Assembly: GCF_009687865.1 (NCBI RefSeq)
Contig: NZ_BLAE01000003.1
Location: forward strand, 142,364-206,363
DNA from: Acrocarpospora macrocephala
GTDB taxonomy: Bacteria; Actinomycetota; Actinomycetes; Streptosporangiales; Streptosporangiaceae
Reading direction: 5' to 3'
Length of the DNA: 64,000 bases
Part shown: piece after piece, positions 53,359-61,093 of the stretch
Layout of the letters: every line of letters begins with the position of its first letter
Numbering within the stretch: the first letter of the stretch is position 1
Translations under genes and position numbers: made by a program
The notes under the pieces: model-generated
What the model was told of the DNA's origin: nothing
Seen by the model: the letters and a program-made list of their open reading frames with translations, nothing else
Databases searched by the model: none

Positions 53359-53704
53359 ACACCCACTCGTTCGACCCGCCGGGCCCGTAGACCCAGTACG
53401 TCCTGCCGATGTCCACCGCCCGGGTGGTCTGCCCGGCGAGCATGGTCCCCCGGTCGCTGCCGTACAGGGAGACGCGGTCGCGGACCGCCCCGGACGGGGC
53501 GGAGAACGCGCCCGTCCACGTGCAGCTCTCGTGCCCGGGATGCTGCACGCAGACCAGCTCGGTGGCGGTGAAGACGCCGGAGACCCCGTCGGCCCGCGCG
53601 GCGCGAACCGCGGGGCCGATGCCGGGGACCGTGAACCAGAGCAGGACGAACCCGGCGAGCGCCGTCACCACCGAGGAGAACGGCAGACCCCGCCGGCCGC
53701 TCAT
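53267..53704 (-). CDS. Two-helix membrane protein with extracytoplasmic loop
   Basis: A 145-residue protein with helices at about residues 9-30 (VVTALAGFVLLWFTVPGIG) and 112-137 (VFTGLLLLLGAGLLAYAAYAA). Between them is an outside domain with two Cys (LVCVQHPGHESCTWTG) that probably form a disulfide. ATG at 53704 overlaps the stop of the upstream gene (ATGA), so the two are coupled. I know similar actinobacterial proteins only as hypothetical. Its 3' end overlaps the MFS gene tail-to-tail. Confidence 0.6.
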   Translation of the reverse strand: MSGRRGLPFSSVVTALAGFVLLWFTVPGIGPAVRAARADGVSGVFTATELVCVQHPGHESCTWTGAFSAPSGAVRDRVSLYGSDRGTMLAGQTTRAVDIGRTYWVYGPGGSNEWVFTGLLLLLGAGLLAYAAYAARAVVRPRAQT

Positions 53705-54264
53705 CCGGGGACGGGAACGGCGCAGGTGCAGTTCATCTGAGCCCGCTCGACCCGGTTCGGGCGGCGGTGCAGGATCATCGCCACCACCATCGGGGCGAAG
53801 ACCACCGCGTTGTAGAACAGGTGCAGCTCCACCCGGGGCACGATCAGCTGCAGGATGCTGGTCGGGGCCGCGCGGCCGAACAGGTTGGCGGCGAACAGCG
53901 CCTGCAGCAGCAGGATCAGGTGCTCCAGGTGGTGCCAGACCTGGATGCCGAGCGAGATGTTCCACCAGGTCCTGGCCCGGCCGGTGAAGCCCTTGCGCAG
54001 GATGATCAGGCCGACCAGCATGAACAGCGCGTACCCGTAGTGCATCCACTCGGACTTGACCAGCCACGGGAAGGGCACGCCCAGGACGCCGCGCGCCTCC
54101 GGCAGCGGCCAGCCGAGCGCGTAGACCTGGATCGCCTGGGCGACGTGCTCGGCCCAGTGGGCGATGACGATGAACAGGAAGATGTTGAGACCGAGCTTGT
54201 GGTAGCGCGTGTTGAGCGCGCCGTTCTGCACCGGGAACGAGCCCGCCGCGGCATGGGTTGCCAT
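53701..54264 (-). CDS. His-rich multi-helix membrane protein with two HxxEH motifs
   Basis: A 187-residue integral membrane protein with about four helices. Two matching motifs, HWAEH (residues 36-40) and HHLEH (111-115), lie at membrane helix positions, and a further VELHLFYN occurs near residue 148. The repeated HxxEH suggests a bound metal (diiron, copper or heme) or an internal duplication. It is coupled to the 53267 gene. I recognise the family only as a conserved actinobacterial membrane protein of unknown function. It is divergent from the SDR/carboxylase genes. Confidence 0.6.
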   Translation of the reverse strand: MATHAAAGSFPVQNGALNTRYHKLGLNIFLFIVIAHWAEHVAQAIQVYALGWPLPEARGVLGVPFPWLVKSEWMHYGYALFMLVGLIILRKGFTGRARTWWNISLGIQVWHHLEHLILLLQALFAANLFGRAAPTSILQLIVPRVELHLFYNAVVFAPMVVAMILHRRPNRVERAQMNCTCAVPVPG

Positions 54265-54330
54265 CGATGCCCTCCGACTCTCTGGAGTGTGCCCTCATCG
54301 TTTCGCGCAGGCGAGCGCGTTTCTTCTTCC

Positions 54331-54363
54331 AAAATGCTGCGTTAGCGCACGTTGAGAGAAGAC
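54331..54363 (+). promoter_or_regulatory. Weaker ECF-type promoter candidate before SDR/carboxylase genes
   Basis: AAAATGC (54331-54337), 18 bases, GAGAAGAC (54356-54363), 49 bases before ATG 54413. It shares spacing with the elements at 14820, 47287 and 58762 but has a diverged downstream half. Confidence 0.3.
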
Positions 54364-54412
54364 ACCCGGATCAGCCCCGGGGGACGCTGGTGGCCGACGA
54401 GGGGGGTTACAG

Positions 54413-55402
54413 ATGCTGGTGTGCGTGACCGGCGGCACGGGATTCGTCGGCTCCCATTCGGTCGCGGCCCTCATCCGGGCGGGTCACCAGGTCCGGCTGC
54501 TCGCCCGGGATCCGTCCGGAGTCGAGCACGAGGCCGTGGCCGGGGACATCACCGATGAGGCCGCCGTGAGCCGGGCGGTGCGTGGCGTGGACGCGGTGCT
54601 GCACGCGGCCGCCGTCTATTCCTTCGACAGCAGGCGGCACGCGGAGATGCGGCGGGTGAACACGCGCGGCGCCGAGGTGGTGCTGGGCGCGGCCCGGCGG
54701 GCGGGCGTCGCCAGGATCGTGCACGTGTCCACCGTGGGGGCGCTGTTCCCCGCGCCGCTGGGCGTGATCGGCCCGGCCACGCCGGTCGGGCGGCCACGGG
54801 AGACCTACCTGGCCAGCAAGGCGGGCGCCGAGGAGGTCGCGCGCGGCCACCAGCTGGACGGCGTGCCCGTGGTGATCACCTACCCGCCCGCGCTGGCCGG
54901 ACCCGGCGATCCCCGGCTCGGCGACCAGAACGCCCGGATCCGGGATGTGCTGCGGGGCCTGATGCCGATGTGGCCGACCGGCGGATTCCCCCTAGGAGAC
55001 GTCCGCGACACCGCCGAACTGCACGTGCGCGCCCTCACAGAACCCGACCTCAGCGGGCGACATTTCGGACCCGGGCGGTATGTGGCGACGCGGGAGTTCC
55101 TCGGCGCGCTCCGCCAGGTCACCGGCCGCCCGCTGCGCACCGCCTTCCTGCCCGCCCGGGCGATGCTCCCGGCCGCCCGCTGCGCCGACCTGGCCCAGCG
55201 CTGGTGGCCCTGGCACATCCCCGCCCAGTACGGCGCCGTCTACACCTGCGCGGTCGCCGCCCCCGTCGAGGAGCAGGCCTCCACGCTCGGCGTCCAGGCC
55301 AGACCGCTGGCCGAGACCATGCGCGACACCGTGCGCTGGCTGCGCGACACCGGGCGGATCACCGCCCGCCAGGCGGGGACCGACCTGGTGGCGGTCCGAT
55401 GA
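54413..55402 (+). CDS. Extended SDR / NAD-dependent epimerase-like protein
   Basis: 329 residues: nucleotide site VCVTGGTGFVGSHSV, substrate-region VHVSTVGALFP and YxxxK in YLASKAGAEEVA. The layout matches NAD(P)-dependent epimerases, dihydroflavonol reductases and 3-beta-hydroxysteroid dehydrogenase-like SDRs. The strand-2 end reads RLLARDPS, suggesting NADPH. It overlaps the carboxylase gene by four bases. It could reduce a ketone during tailoring; a sugar epimerase role is less likely with no deoxysugar genes in view. Confidence 0.8.
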   Translation: MLVCVTGGTGFVGSHSVAALIRAGHQVRLLARDPSGVEHEAVAGDITDEAAVSRAVRGVDAVLHAAAVYSFDSRRHAEMRRVNTRGAEVVLGAARRAGVARIVHVSTVGALFPAPLGVIGPATPVGRPRETYLASKAGAEEVARGHQLDGVPVVITYPPALAGPGDPRLGDQNARIRDVLRGLMPMWPTGGFPLGDVRDTAELHVRALTEPDLSGRHFGPGRYVATREFLGALRQVTGRPLRTAFLPARAMLPAARCADLAQRWWPWHIPAQYGAVYTCAVAAPVEEQASTLGVQARPLAETMRDTVRWLRDTGRITARQAGTDLVAVR

Positions 55403-57096
55403 CGGTCTCGCGGGAGGACCTCAGACCGCTCCCGGAACCCCCAGGAAGGGGCGTGCGTGCCGTGGGCAGTTCGGTGCGGAGGGTCAACGGCCGGTCCGTG
55501 GTCGACGTGCCCGTCCCGGACGTCTTCGCCGACCCGCCACCGCCGGACCCGCGCACCATGGACGGCCTGCGGCGCGAGCACGGCAGCCTGCGGGACCGGA
55601 TCACGGCGGGCGACGCCGCGGCGGCGGCGCGGCAGCGCGCCCTCGGCAAGCGCACCGCCCGCGAGCGCCTCGCCGCGCTGCTGGACGAGGGCTCCTTCGA
55701 CGAGATCGACCGCTACCGCCGCACCCAGGCGCACGGCCTGAAGATCGGCGAGAACCGGCCGCACACCGACGGCGTGATCGCCGGATCCGGCACCATCGCC
55801 GGCCGCCGGGTCTTCGTCTACGCCCAGGACTTCACCGTCTTCGGCGGCTCGCTGGGCGAGGCGCACGCCGCCAAGATCCACAAGGTGATGGACCTGGCCA
55901 TCGCCACCGGCGCGCCGCTGATCGCGCTCAACGACAGCGGCGGCGCGCGGATCCAGGAGGGCGTGCCGGCCCTGCACGGCTACGGCGGCATCTTCCACCG
56001 CAACGTGCGGGCGTCCGGGGTGATCCCGCAGATCAGCGTCATCCTCGGGCCGTGCGCCGGGGGCGCGGCCTACTCGCCCGCGCTGTCGGACTTCACGTTC
56101 ATGGTCCGCGACATCGCCAAGATGTACCTGACCGGGCCCGACGTGGTCGCGGCGGTGAGCGGCCAGCGGGTCACGCACGAGCAGCTCGGCGGCGCGGACG
56201 TGCACGCCGGGACCGGCGTGGCCACCTTCGTCCACGACGACGAGGACAGCTGCTTCGCCGACGTCCGCTACCTGGTCTCGCTGCTGCCCGGCAACAACCT
56301 GGAGCCGCCCCCTGGCGGCCCGGCGCGCGGCGCGACCACCGAGCTGCGCCCGGCCCTGGCCGGGATCGTCCCGGTCGAGCCGAACAAGCCCTACGACATG
56401 CGCGCCGTCGTCGCCGAACTGGTCGACGACGGCGAATTCATCGAGCTGCACGAGGACTGGGCGCCCAACGTGGTCTGCCTGCTGGCCCGGATCGACGGCT
56501 GCACCGTCGGCGTGGTCGGCAACCAGCCGATGTCCCTGGCCGGCGTGCTGGACGTGCAGGCCGCGCAGAAGGCGGCCCGGTTCGTACGGTTCTGCGATGC
56601 CTTCGGCATCCCGCTGGTGACCCTGGTGGACGTGCCGGGATTCCTGCCCGGCACCGACCAGGAGCAGGCGGGCGTGATCCGCCACGGCGCCAAGCTGCTG
56701 TACGCCTACTGCGAGGCCACCGTTCCCCGGATCTCCGTGATCATCCGCAAAGCCTACGGCGGGGCGTACATCGTGATGGACTCGCGCTCCATCGGCTGCG
56801 ATCTCGCGCTGGCCTGGCCCACCAACGAGATCGCGGTCATGGGCGCGGAGGGCGCGGTGAACGTGCTGTTCCGCAAGGAACTGGCCACCGCCGCCGACCC
56901 GGAGGGCCTGCGCGCCGAACTGGTCCACGAATACACCGGGCAGCTCATGCATCCCTACTACGCGGCCGAGCGCGGCCTCATCGACGACGTCATCGACCCG
57001 GAGCAGACCCGCGCGGCCATCGCCCGCGGCCTGGAGATGCTGCGCGGCAAACGCGCGGACCCCGTCCAACGCAAGCACGGCAACGTGCCGCTGTAG
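55399..57096 (+). CDS. Acyl-CoA carboxylase carboxyltransferase (beta) subunit
   Basis: 565 residues, both crotonase-like halves of the carboxyltransferase: FTVFGGSLGEAHAAKIHKVMDLA, LNDSGGARIQEG, GPCAGGAAYSPAL, then LVDVPGFLPGTDQEQAGVIRHGAKLLYAY and KAYGGAYIVMDSRSIGCD. It transfers CO2 from biotin to acetyl- or propionyl-CoA. Start ATG 55399 gives an N-terminal extension of about 50 residues with no matching family sequence; a GTG near 55453 is an alternative. No biotin-carboxylase or epsilon subunit is adjacent, so it must share a partner elsewhere. It may raise malonyl-CoA supply for the PKS. Confidence 0.9.
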   Translation: MTVSREDLRPLPEPPGRGVRAVGSSVRRVNGRSVVDVPVPDVFADPPPPDPRTMDGLRREHGSLRDRITAGDAAAAARQRALGKRTARERLAALLDEGSFDEIDRYRRTQAHGLKIGENRPHTDGVIAGSGTIAGRRVFVYAQDFTVFGGSLGEAHAAKIHKVMDLAIATGAPLIALNDSGGARIQEGVPALHGYGGIFHRNVRASGVIPQISVILGPCAGGAAYSPALSDFTFMVRDIAKMYLTGPDVVAAVSGQRVTHEQLGGADVHAGTGVATFVHDDEDSCFADVRYLVSLLPGNNLEPPPGGPARGATTELRPALAGIVPVEPNKPYDMRAVVAELVDDGEFIELHEDWAPNVVCLLARIDGCTVGVVGNQPMSLAGVLDVQAAQKAARFVRFCDAFGIPLVTLVDVPGFLPGTDQEQAGVIRHGAKLLYAYCEATVPRISVIIRKAYGGAYIVMDSRSIGCDLALAWPTNEIAVMGAEGAVNVLFRKELATAADPEGLRAELVHEYTGQLMHPYYAAERGLIDDVIDPEQTRAAIARGLEMLRGKRADPVQRKHGNVPL

Positions 57097-57121
57097 CTAT
57101 TAACCAGAAACCCGTCCCATA

Positions 57122-57167
57122 GACAGCCGCATAGTCGCCGACCAGGCGATTCACCGCTGCGGCTGTC
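57122..57167. terminator. Bidirectional hairpin between carboxylase and TetR genes
   Basis: Outer arms GACAGCCGCA and TGCGGCTGTC enclose an inner TCGCC/GGCGA pair. It lies between convergent stops and is a natural right edge of the cluster transcripts. Confidence 0.75.
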
Positions 57168-57194
57168 CAGATCACGACTTTCTAGTTAACACAT

Positions 57195-57842
57195 CTAGAT
57201 CTCGTCGATCCGCTCCCGCGACCGCGCCACCGACTCGGTGGCCGCCTCCCAGGCGTCCCCCGCGCTCACCATCAGCCCGACCAGCTGCTCCTCCACGCAG
57301 GCGTCCGCGTCGTACGGCGGGATGAGGTAGCCGCCGAGTTCCAGCGTGACCAGGCCGTGGACGGCCATCCACATCTGGTGCGCCACCAGGATCGCGTCGC
57401 CCGGCCGGAACCGGCCGCTCGCCAGGCAGCGCTCCGCGCACTCGGCCACGTTGCCCAGGGTGTAGCGGCCGTGCTGGCGATCCTCCTCCGACAGTGAGAA
57501 CCCGGCCAGCGAGGAGCCGCCGAACATCACCGCGTAGAGGTGCGGGTTGGCCAGGGCGTTGAAGCGGTAGGCGCGGCCGAGCAATGCCATGTCGGCCACC
57601 GGATCCGAAGTCGCCCGCACGCTGGTGAGGCGTTCCTGCAGCCGGGCGAAGCCCTCCCTGACCATCTCGCGGACGAGCCCGCTCATGCCGCCGAAGTGGG
57701 TGTAGACGGTCATCGTGGAGCTGTCGGCCTCGGCGGCGATACGGCGGGTGGAGAGCGCCTGCGGGCCGTTCTCGGCGAGCAGCCGGGCCGCGATGTCCAC
57801 GAGGGCGGGCTTAGTGGCGGGGTCCGATCGTCGAGGGCTCAC
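57195..57842 (-). CDS. TetR-family regulator
   Basis: A 215-residue regulator: N-terminal HTH (about residues 12-60) ALVDIAARLLAENGPQALSTRRIAAEADSSTMTVYTHFGGMSGL, then a helical ligand domain resembling TetR_C_33 (LANPHLYAVMFGG). The start is GTG 57842. It is divergent from the degenerate carotenoid-oxygenase-like gene, and an inverted repeat CATAACAG/CTGTTATG in the gap is a likely operator. It probably lies outside the enediyne cluster, but an edge regulator role cannot be excluded. Confidence 0.88.
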   Translation of the reverse strand: MSPRRSDPATKPALVDIAARLLAENGPQALSTRRIAAEADSSTMTVYTHFGGMSGLVREMVREGFARLQERLTSVRATSDPVADMALLGRAYRFNALANPHLYAVMFGGSSLAGFSLSEEDRQHGRYTLGNVAECAERCLASGRFRPGDAILVAHQMWMAVHGLVTLELGGYLIPPYDADACVEEQLVGLMVSAGDAWEAATESVARSRERIDEI

Positions 57843-57843
57843 C

Positions 57844-57892
57844 TTGACATTATTGCATAACAGCGATATGTATTAACCACAACACTGTTATG
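57844..57892 (+). promoter_or_regulatory. Promoter and TetR operator candidate
   Basis: TTGACA (57844-57849), 17 bases, TATGTA (57867-57872) resembles a housekeeping promoter for the gene at 57912. The inverted repeat CATAACAG (57856-57863) and CTGTTATG (57885-57892) brackets the -10 region. Confidence 0.5.
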
Positions 57893-57911
57893 TTTTCGGG
57901 AGGCGTCGGTC

Positions 57912-58748
57912 ATGACCGCACACGACGTCGCACTACTGGTCGAGGATCAGCTGGTGGTGGAGGGCTGCCTACCGGCCGAGCTGACCGGCTCGCTGGTCCA
58001 GGCGCTGCCCAACCCGCGCGCCGCCCACCCGCTCGCGGGGCCGCTCGTGCACTCGGGCGTACGGCTCCGCGACGGCGTCGCACGCTGGTATCGCGCGCCG
58101 GCGCCCTTGTGCGGGAGGCCGCCGTTCGGGCCGATTCCGGCTCTCGCTCCCGCGCTCTGGATGTGCCCGTCCGGCGGGCCGGACATCACGGTGGCCCGTC
58201 CGGCACGGGACGCGCGGACGGGATGCTGGCACACCGTCGTCACGTACCCGGATCTGGGCTGCGCCGAGCATCTCACGGCCGAGCCCGACGGCACGGTGGT
58301 GCGCACGGTGCCGTTCGCGCTCGCGGACCCGGCGCCTTTCATCAGCGCGGTGGAACTCACGGAACGGTATCTGGTGATGATTCATCCGCCGGTGGCCTAT
58401 CACCGGGCGGCGGCCCTGCTGAAGACCCGGCTGCCGTATGTGGCGCAGCCCGGGCGGGGGACCCGGGTGGGGCTGCTCCCGCGCTGCGGAACCAGGGAAC
58501 CGTTCTGGCTGCCCGCCGGCCTGCCGATCCTCGCGCTCGGGCAGCGCCGGGTAGACCTGGGCGCGGGCTGGCAGGCCGGGCGGCCGGTGCCGGTGGGGGA
58601 GTGGCTGCTGGTCCTCGGGCACGACCCGGTCGCCCGGCGGGGGGCGCTGTTCGTCTTCCAGATTGCTGACCTGGCCCACCCGCGCGCGGTGGTCCAGCTG
58701 CCGGTCAGCGTGGGTGTGAGCGACCGCGCGGCCTGGCTGCCCGAGTAG
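57912..58748 (+). CDS. Degenerate carotenoid-oxygenase-like protein
   Basis: 278 residues, only about 60% of the usual carotenoid cleavage oxygenase length. Recognisable blocks in order: CLPAELTGSLVQALPNPRAAHPLAGPLVHSGVRLRDGVARWYRAP, DPAPFISAVELTERYLVMIHPPVAY and GRGTRVGLLPRCG. The family uses four His to hold Fe(II). The second ligand, expected before the ELTERYL strand, is Ser here, and the first-ligand region (TAHPK type) seems deleted. GGGAGG precedes ATG 57912. It is either a non-catalytic descendant or a decaying gene. It is probably controlled by the divergent TetR. Confidence 0.65.
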   Translation: MTAHDVALLVEDQLVVEGCLPAELTGSLVQALPNPRAAHPLAGPLVHSGVRLRDGVARWYRAPAPLCGRPPFGPIPALAPALWMCPSGGPDITVARPARDARTGCWHTVVTYPDLGCAEHLTAEPDGTVVRTVPFALADPAPFISAVELTERYLVMIHPPVAYHRAAALLKTRLPYVAQPGRGTRVGLLPRCGTREPFWLPAGLPILALGQRRVDLGAGWQAGRPVPVGEWLLVLGHDPVARRGALFVFQIADLAHPRAVVQLPVSVGVSDRAAWLPE

Positions 58749-58761
58749 GTGCGCACGGCAA

Positions 58762-58794
58762 AAGGTGCGGCGGCAGACGCCTCTCGTGACGATG
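58762..58794 (+). promoter_or_regulatory. Putative ECF-type promoter before TIGR03084-like gene
   Basis: ACGGCA (58755-58760), AAGGTGC (58762-58768), 18 bases, TGACGATG (58787-58794), 42 bases before ATG 58837. The downstream half matches those at 37197 and 47312 in seven of eight bases. Confidence 0.45.
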
Positions 58795-58836
58795 AAACGG
58801 ACGGGTCTTGCGACATCCGGGCGAGAGGGCACCGAC

Positions 58837-59637
58837 ATGACCGACCTGAACCTAGTGATCGCCGCGCTCACCGCGGACGGCGACGACGTGGACCGCATGG
58901 TGGCCGACCTGCCCGCGGCGAAGTGGGCGCTGGAGACGCCCTCGCCGGGCTGGACGATCGCGCACCAGATCGCGCACCTGTCGGCGACGTTCCGGATGGC
59001 GGGCCTGGCCGCCTCCAACGCGGAGGCGTTCGCCGCGCTGGCGTCGAAGCTCTCGCCGGACTTCGACGCCAATGTCCGGCATGCGATGGCGGGCTTCCTG
59101 GCCGAGCCGCCGGACGTGCTGCTGACCCAGTGGCGGGCCGAGCGGGACGGCGCGATCAAGGCGCTGGCCGCCGCGCCGCCGGACCAGATGGTGCCGTGGC
59201 TGGTCAATCCGCTGCCCCCGGCCGTGCTCGGCATGGCGGGCATGATGGAGCTGTTCGGCCACGGCCAGGACATCGCCGACGCACTGGGCATCAAGCCGGA
59301 GCGAACAGACAGGATCCAGCTCATCGTGGCCTTCGCCATCCGGACCTGGACGTTCGGGTATCTGGCGCGGGGGCTGACCCCGCCGGAGGGGGAGTTCCGG
59401 TTCGAGCTCAGCGGGCCGTCCGGGGCGTTGTGGACGTTCGGGCCCGAGGATTCGCCGAACAGGATCACGGGATCGGCGGCGGACTTCTGCCTGCTGGTGA
59501 CGCGGCGGCGGCATCGGGACGATCTCGACCTGGCGGCGGCGGGCGCGGAGGCCGATCGCTGGATGGACATCGCGCAGGCGTATCGGGGCCCAGCAGGGGA
59601 CGGCCGTACTCCGGGGCAGTTCAGGTCAACGACCTGA
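58837..59637 (+). CDS. TIGR03084-type metal-binding protein (mycothiol-dependent-isomerase-like)
   Basis: 266 residues: an N-terminal DinB/MDMPI four-helix bundle with likely metal ligands in WTIAHQIAHL and ELFGHGQDIADALG, then a C-terminal domain (FRFELSGPSGALWTFGPE, ITGSAADFCLLVTRRRH) of the type fused in the TIGR03084 family. Relatives include mycothiol-dependent maleylpyruvate isomerase, so a thiol-dependent isomerase or transferase is possible. GAGAGGG precedes ATG 58837. Its promoter shares the motif of the cluster genes, which hints it belongs to the same regulon although it lies outside the terminator at 57.1 kb. Confidence 0.75.
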   Translation: MTDLNLVIAALTADGDDVDRMVADLPAAKWALETPSPGWTIAHQIAHLSATFRMAGLAASNAEAFAALASKLSPDFDANVRHAMAGFLAEPPDVLLTQWRAERDGAIKALAAAPPDQMVPWLVNPLPPAVLGMAGMMELFGHGQDIADALGIKPERTDRIQLIVAFAIRTWTFGYLARGLTPPEGEFRFELSGPSGALWTFGPEDSPNRITGSAADFCLLVTRRRHRDDLDLAAAGAEADRWMDIAQAYRGPAGDGRTPGQFRSTT

Positions 59638-59915
59638 TCGATGTTCGCGAGAAGCGACCGCACTCTGGCGGCTGCGGGTCTGCGGGCGGAGGTTGTTTCG
59701 GCGCCACCGCGGACGCCGCTCTCCGCCTGGTCGTCGCCCCCGCCATGCGGCTCACGTATGGTGACGAGTCGCTCATCCTGGATCGCGCGGCTCGCGGCGA
59801 ATCCGGATACTGCTCAAGGGCCGGACTGTGGGCCCGACGCGTCCGCGCGGCGGCAGATGTGTGGTAAGCGGTTGTATGGTCGACGCCTTGATCTGCAGGA
59901 GGGCGGCGGCAGAGC

Positions 59916-60713
59916 ATGCGGGTGGCGATGACGAGCGTGGCCGCGGGACGGGCCGGCCGCGTTAACGAGGACTTCACCGGCGCCGTGCCGACGGCGGCTG
60001 TGCTGATCGACGGCGCCGGCGTCCCCGGCAGTGAATCGATCTGCCGGCATGGGGTGGCCTGGCACGCCAGCCACCTGGGAGGCAGCCTCCTGAGCCTCTT
60101 GTCACTCGTGCGGGACCGCAGTCTTTCGGCGCTGCTCGCCGAGGCCATCGAGCGGGTGACGGACGATCATCGGGACACCTGCGACGTCGCCAACCCCATC
60201 AGTCCGTCGGCGACCGTCGCCATCCTGCGCCTGTCCGGCGGCCTCATCGAGTACCTGGTGCTCGGTGACTCGGTTCTCGTCCTGGACAGAGCAGAGGATG
60301 CGCCGCTCGTCGTCTCCGATCCGCGGGAGGTGATCATCAGCCGGTCGTACCAGCCCGCGCTCGAGGCCGCCGCCGCGGGAAGCGAGGAATACCAGCGGCT
60401 CCTGCGAGACTTGCGCGCCAACCGGAACCGGCCGGACGGCTTCTGGGTGGCCAAGGACGACCCGCGGGCGGCAGACGAGGCGATCACCGGAAGCTGCCCG
60501 ATCTCCGAACTGGCCGGCGCCGCCCTGCTCAGCAATGGAGCCAGCCGCATCGTGGACCGGTTCCAGCTCGCCGGCTGGCCAGAGGTCATGACCGTCCTGG
60601 CGACGAGCGGACCCGCCGAAATCATCCATCGTGTCCGTCAGGCGGAGGCGCGCCACGCGGTGGCGGCCGACGATGCGACGATCGCACACTGCACCGACCT
60701 CGGCGAGGCCTGA
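59916..60713 (+). CDS. PP2C-like phosphatase domain protein
   Basis: 265 residues with PP2C-type blocks: NEDFTGAVPTAAVLIDGAGVP (metal Asp), SPSATVAILRLSGGLIEYLVLGDSVLVL and a terminal ADDATIAH. A long insertion in the middle (about residues 150-190) and the spacing DGAG instead of DGMGG are divergent, so activity is uncertain. No ribosome site is close to ATG 59916; GGAGGG lies about 17 bases upstream. The 278 bases before it hold no recognisable gene. The partner kinase is unknown. Confidence 0.65.
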   Translation: MRVAMTSVAAGRAGRVNEDFTGAVPTAAVLIDGAGVPGSESICRHGVAWHASHLGGSLLSLLSLVRDRSLSALLAEAIERVTDDHRDTCDVANPISPSATVAILRLSGGLIEYLVLGDSVLVLDRAEDAPLVVSDPREVIISRSYQPALEAAAAGSEEYQRLLRDLRANRNRPDGFWVAKDDPRAADEAITGSCPISELAGAALLSNGASRIVDRFQLAGWPEVMTVLATSGPAEIIHRVRQAEARHAVAADDATIAHCTDLGEA

Positions 60714-60825
60714 CCGTCGCCTTCCCGCCGGTCAGTGATGCTAAGACCCCCGGATGCCGGAGGGCCCGCACGGCGCGTGGGGCCTGGCTCGTCCTGAGGG
60801 TGCGGCTCGGTGACGTGGTGATCGG

Positions 60826-61085
60826 TCACGCAGCGGCGGATTGGAGGAGTTCGATCTCGATGGCCAGCACGCCGAGCGCCTCTTTTCCGGGCCGTAGATG
60901 CGGCGGATGTTGGCCAGCCGCTGCTCGCGGGGACTGTCGGGGTTGACGTAGGCGGCGCCTTCGCAGTCGAGCATCTCCTCGAATGAGGCATACCGGCTCA
61001 CCCGTTTGACGCGGATGAGGGCGTCGTCGCGGCCGCAGACGAACCGGATGTGGTCGCCGGCTTTCGTTCCGATGTGGTGCTCCAA
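60826..61085 (-). pseudogene. ASCH-domain protein, 5'-truncated and frameshifted
   Basis: The minus-strand frame reads EHHIGTKAGDHIRFVCGRDD, VKRVSRYASFEEMLDCEG, NPDSPREQRLANIRRIYGPEK, matching the C-terminal half of small ASCH (ASC-1 homology) RNA-binding-type proteins. After GPEK a one-base slip at an A/G run leaves the frame; the correct ending EALGVLAIEIELL continues in the next frame to TGA at 60826-60828. The N-terminal third is missing where it meets the MarR gene. Either a pseudogene or, for the slip alone, a sequencing error. Confidence 0.65.
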
Positions 61086-61093
61086 GGCGTTGG

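Noticed and set aside
57128..57141. CCGCATAGTCGCCG also occurs near 62177, suggesting a dispersed repeat.
   Set aside because: The second copy lies within the istA remnant coding sequence and the first within a terminator hairpin. The flanks do not match, so chance is the better explanation.
59641..59931. A 96-residue plus-strand frame between the TIGR03084 and PP2C genes.
   Set aside because: There is no ribosome site, no recognisable sequence and an atypical composition; treated as spacer.
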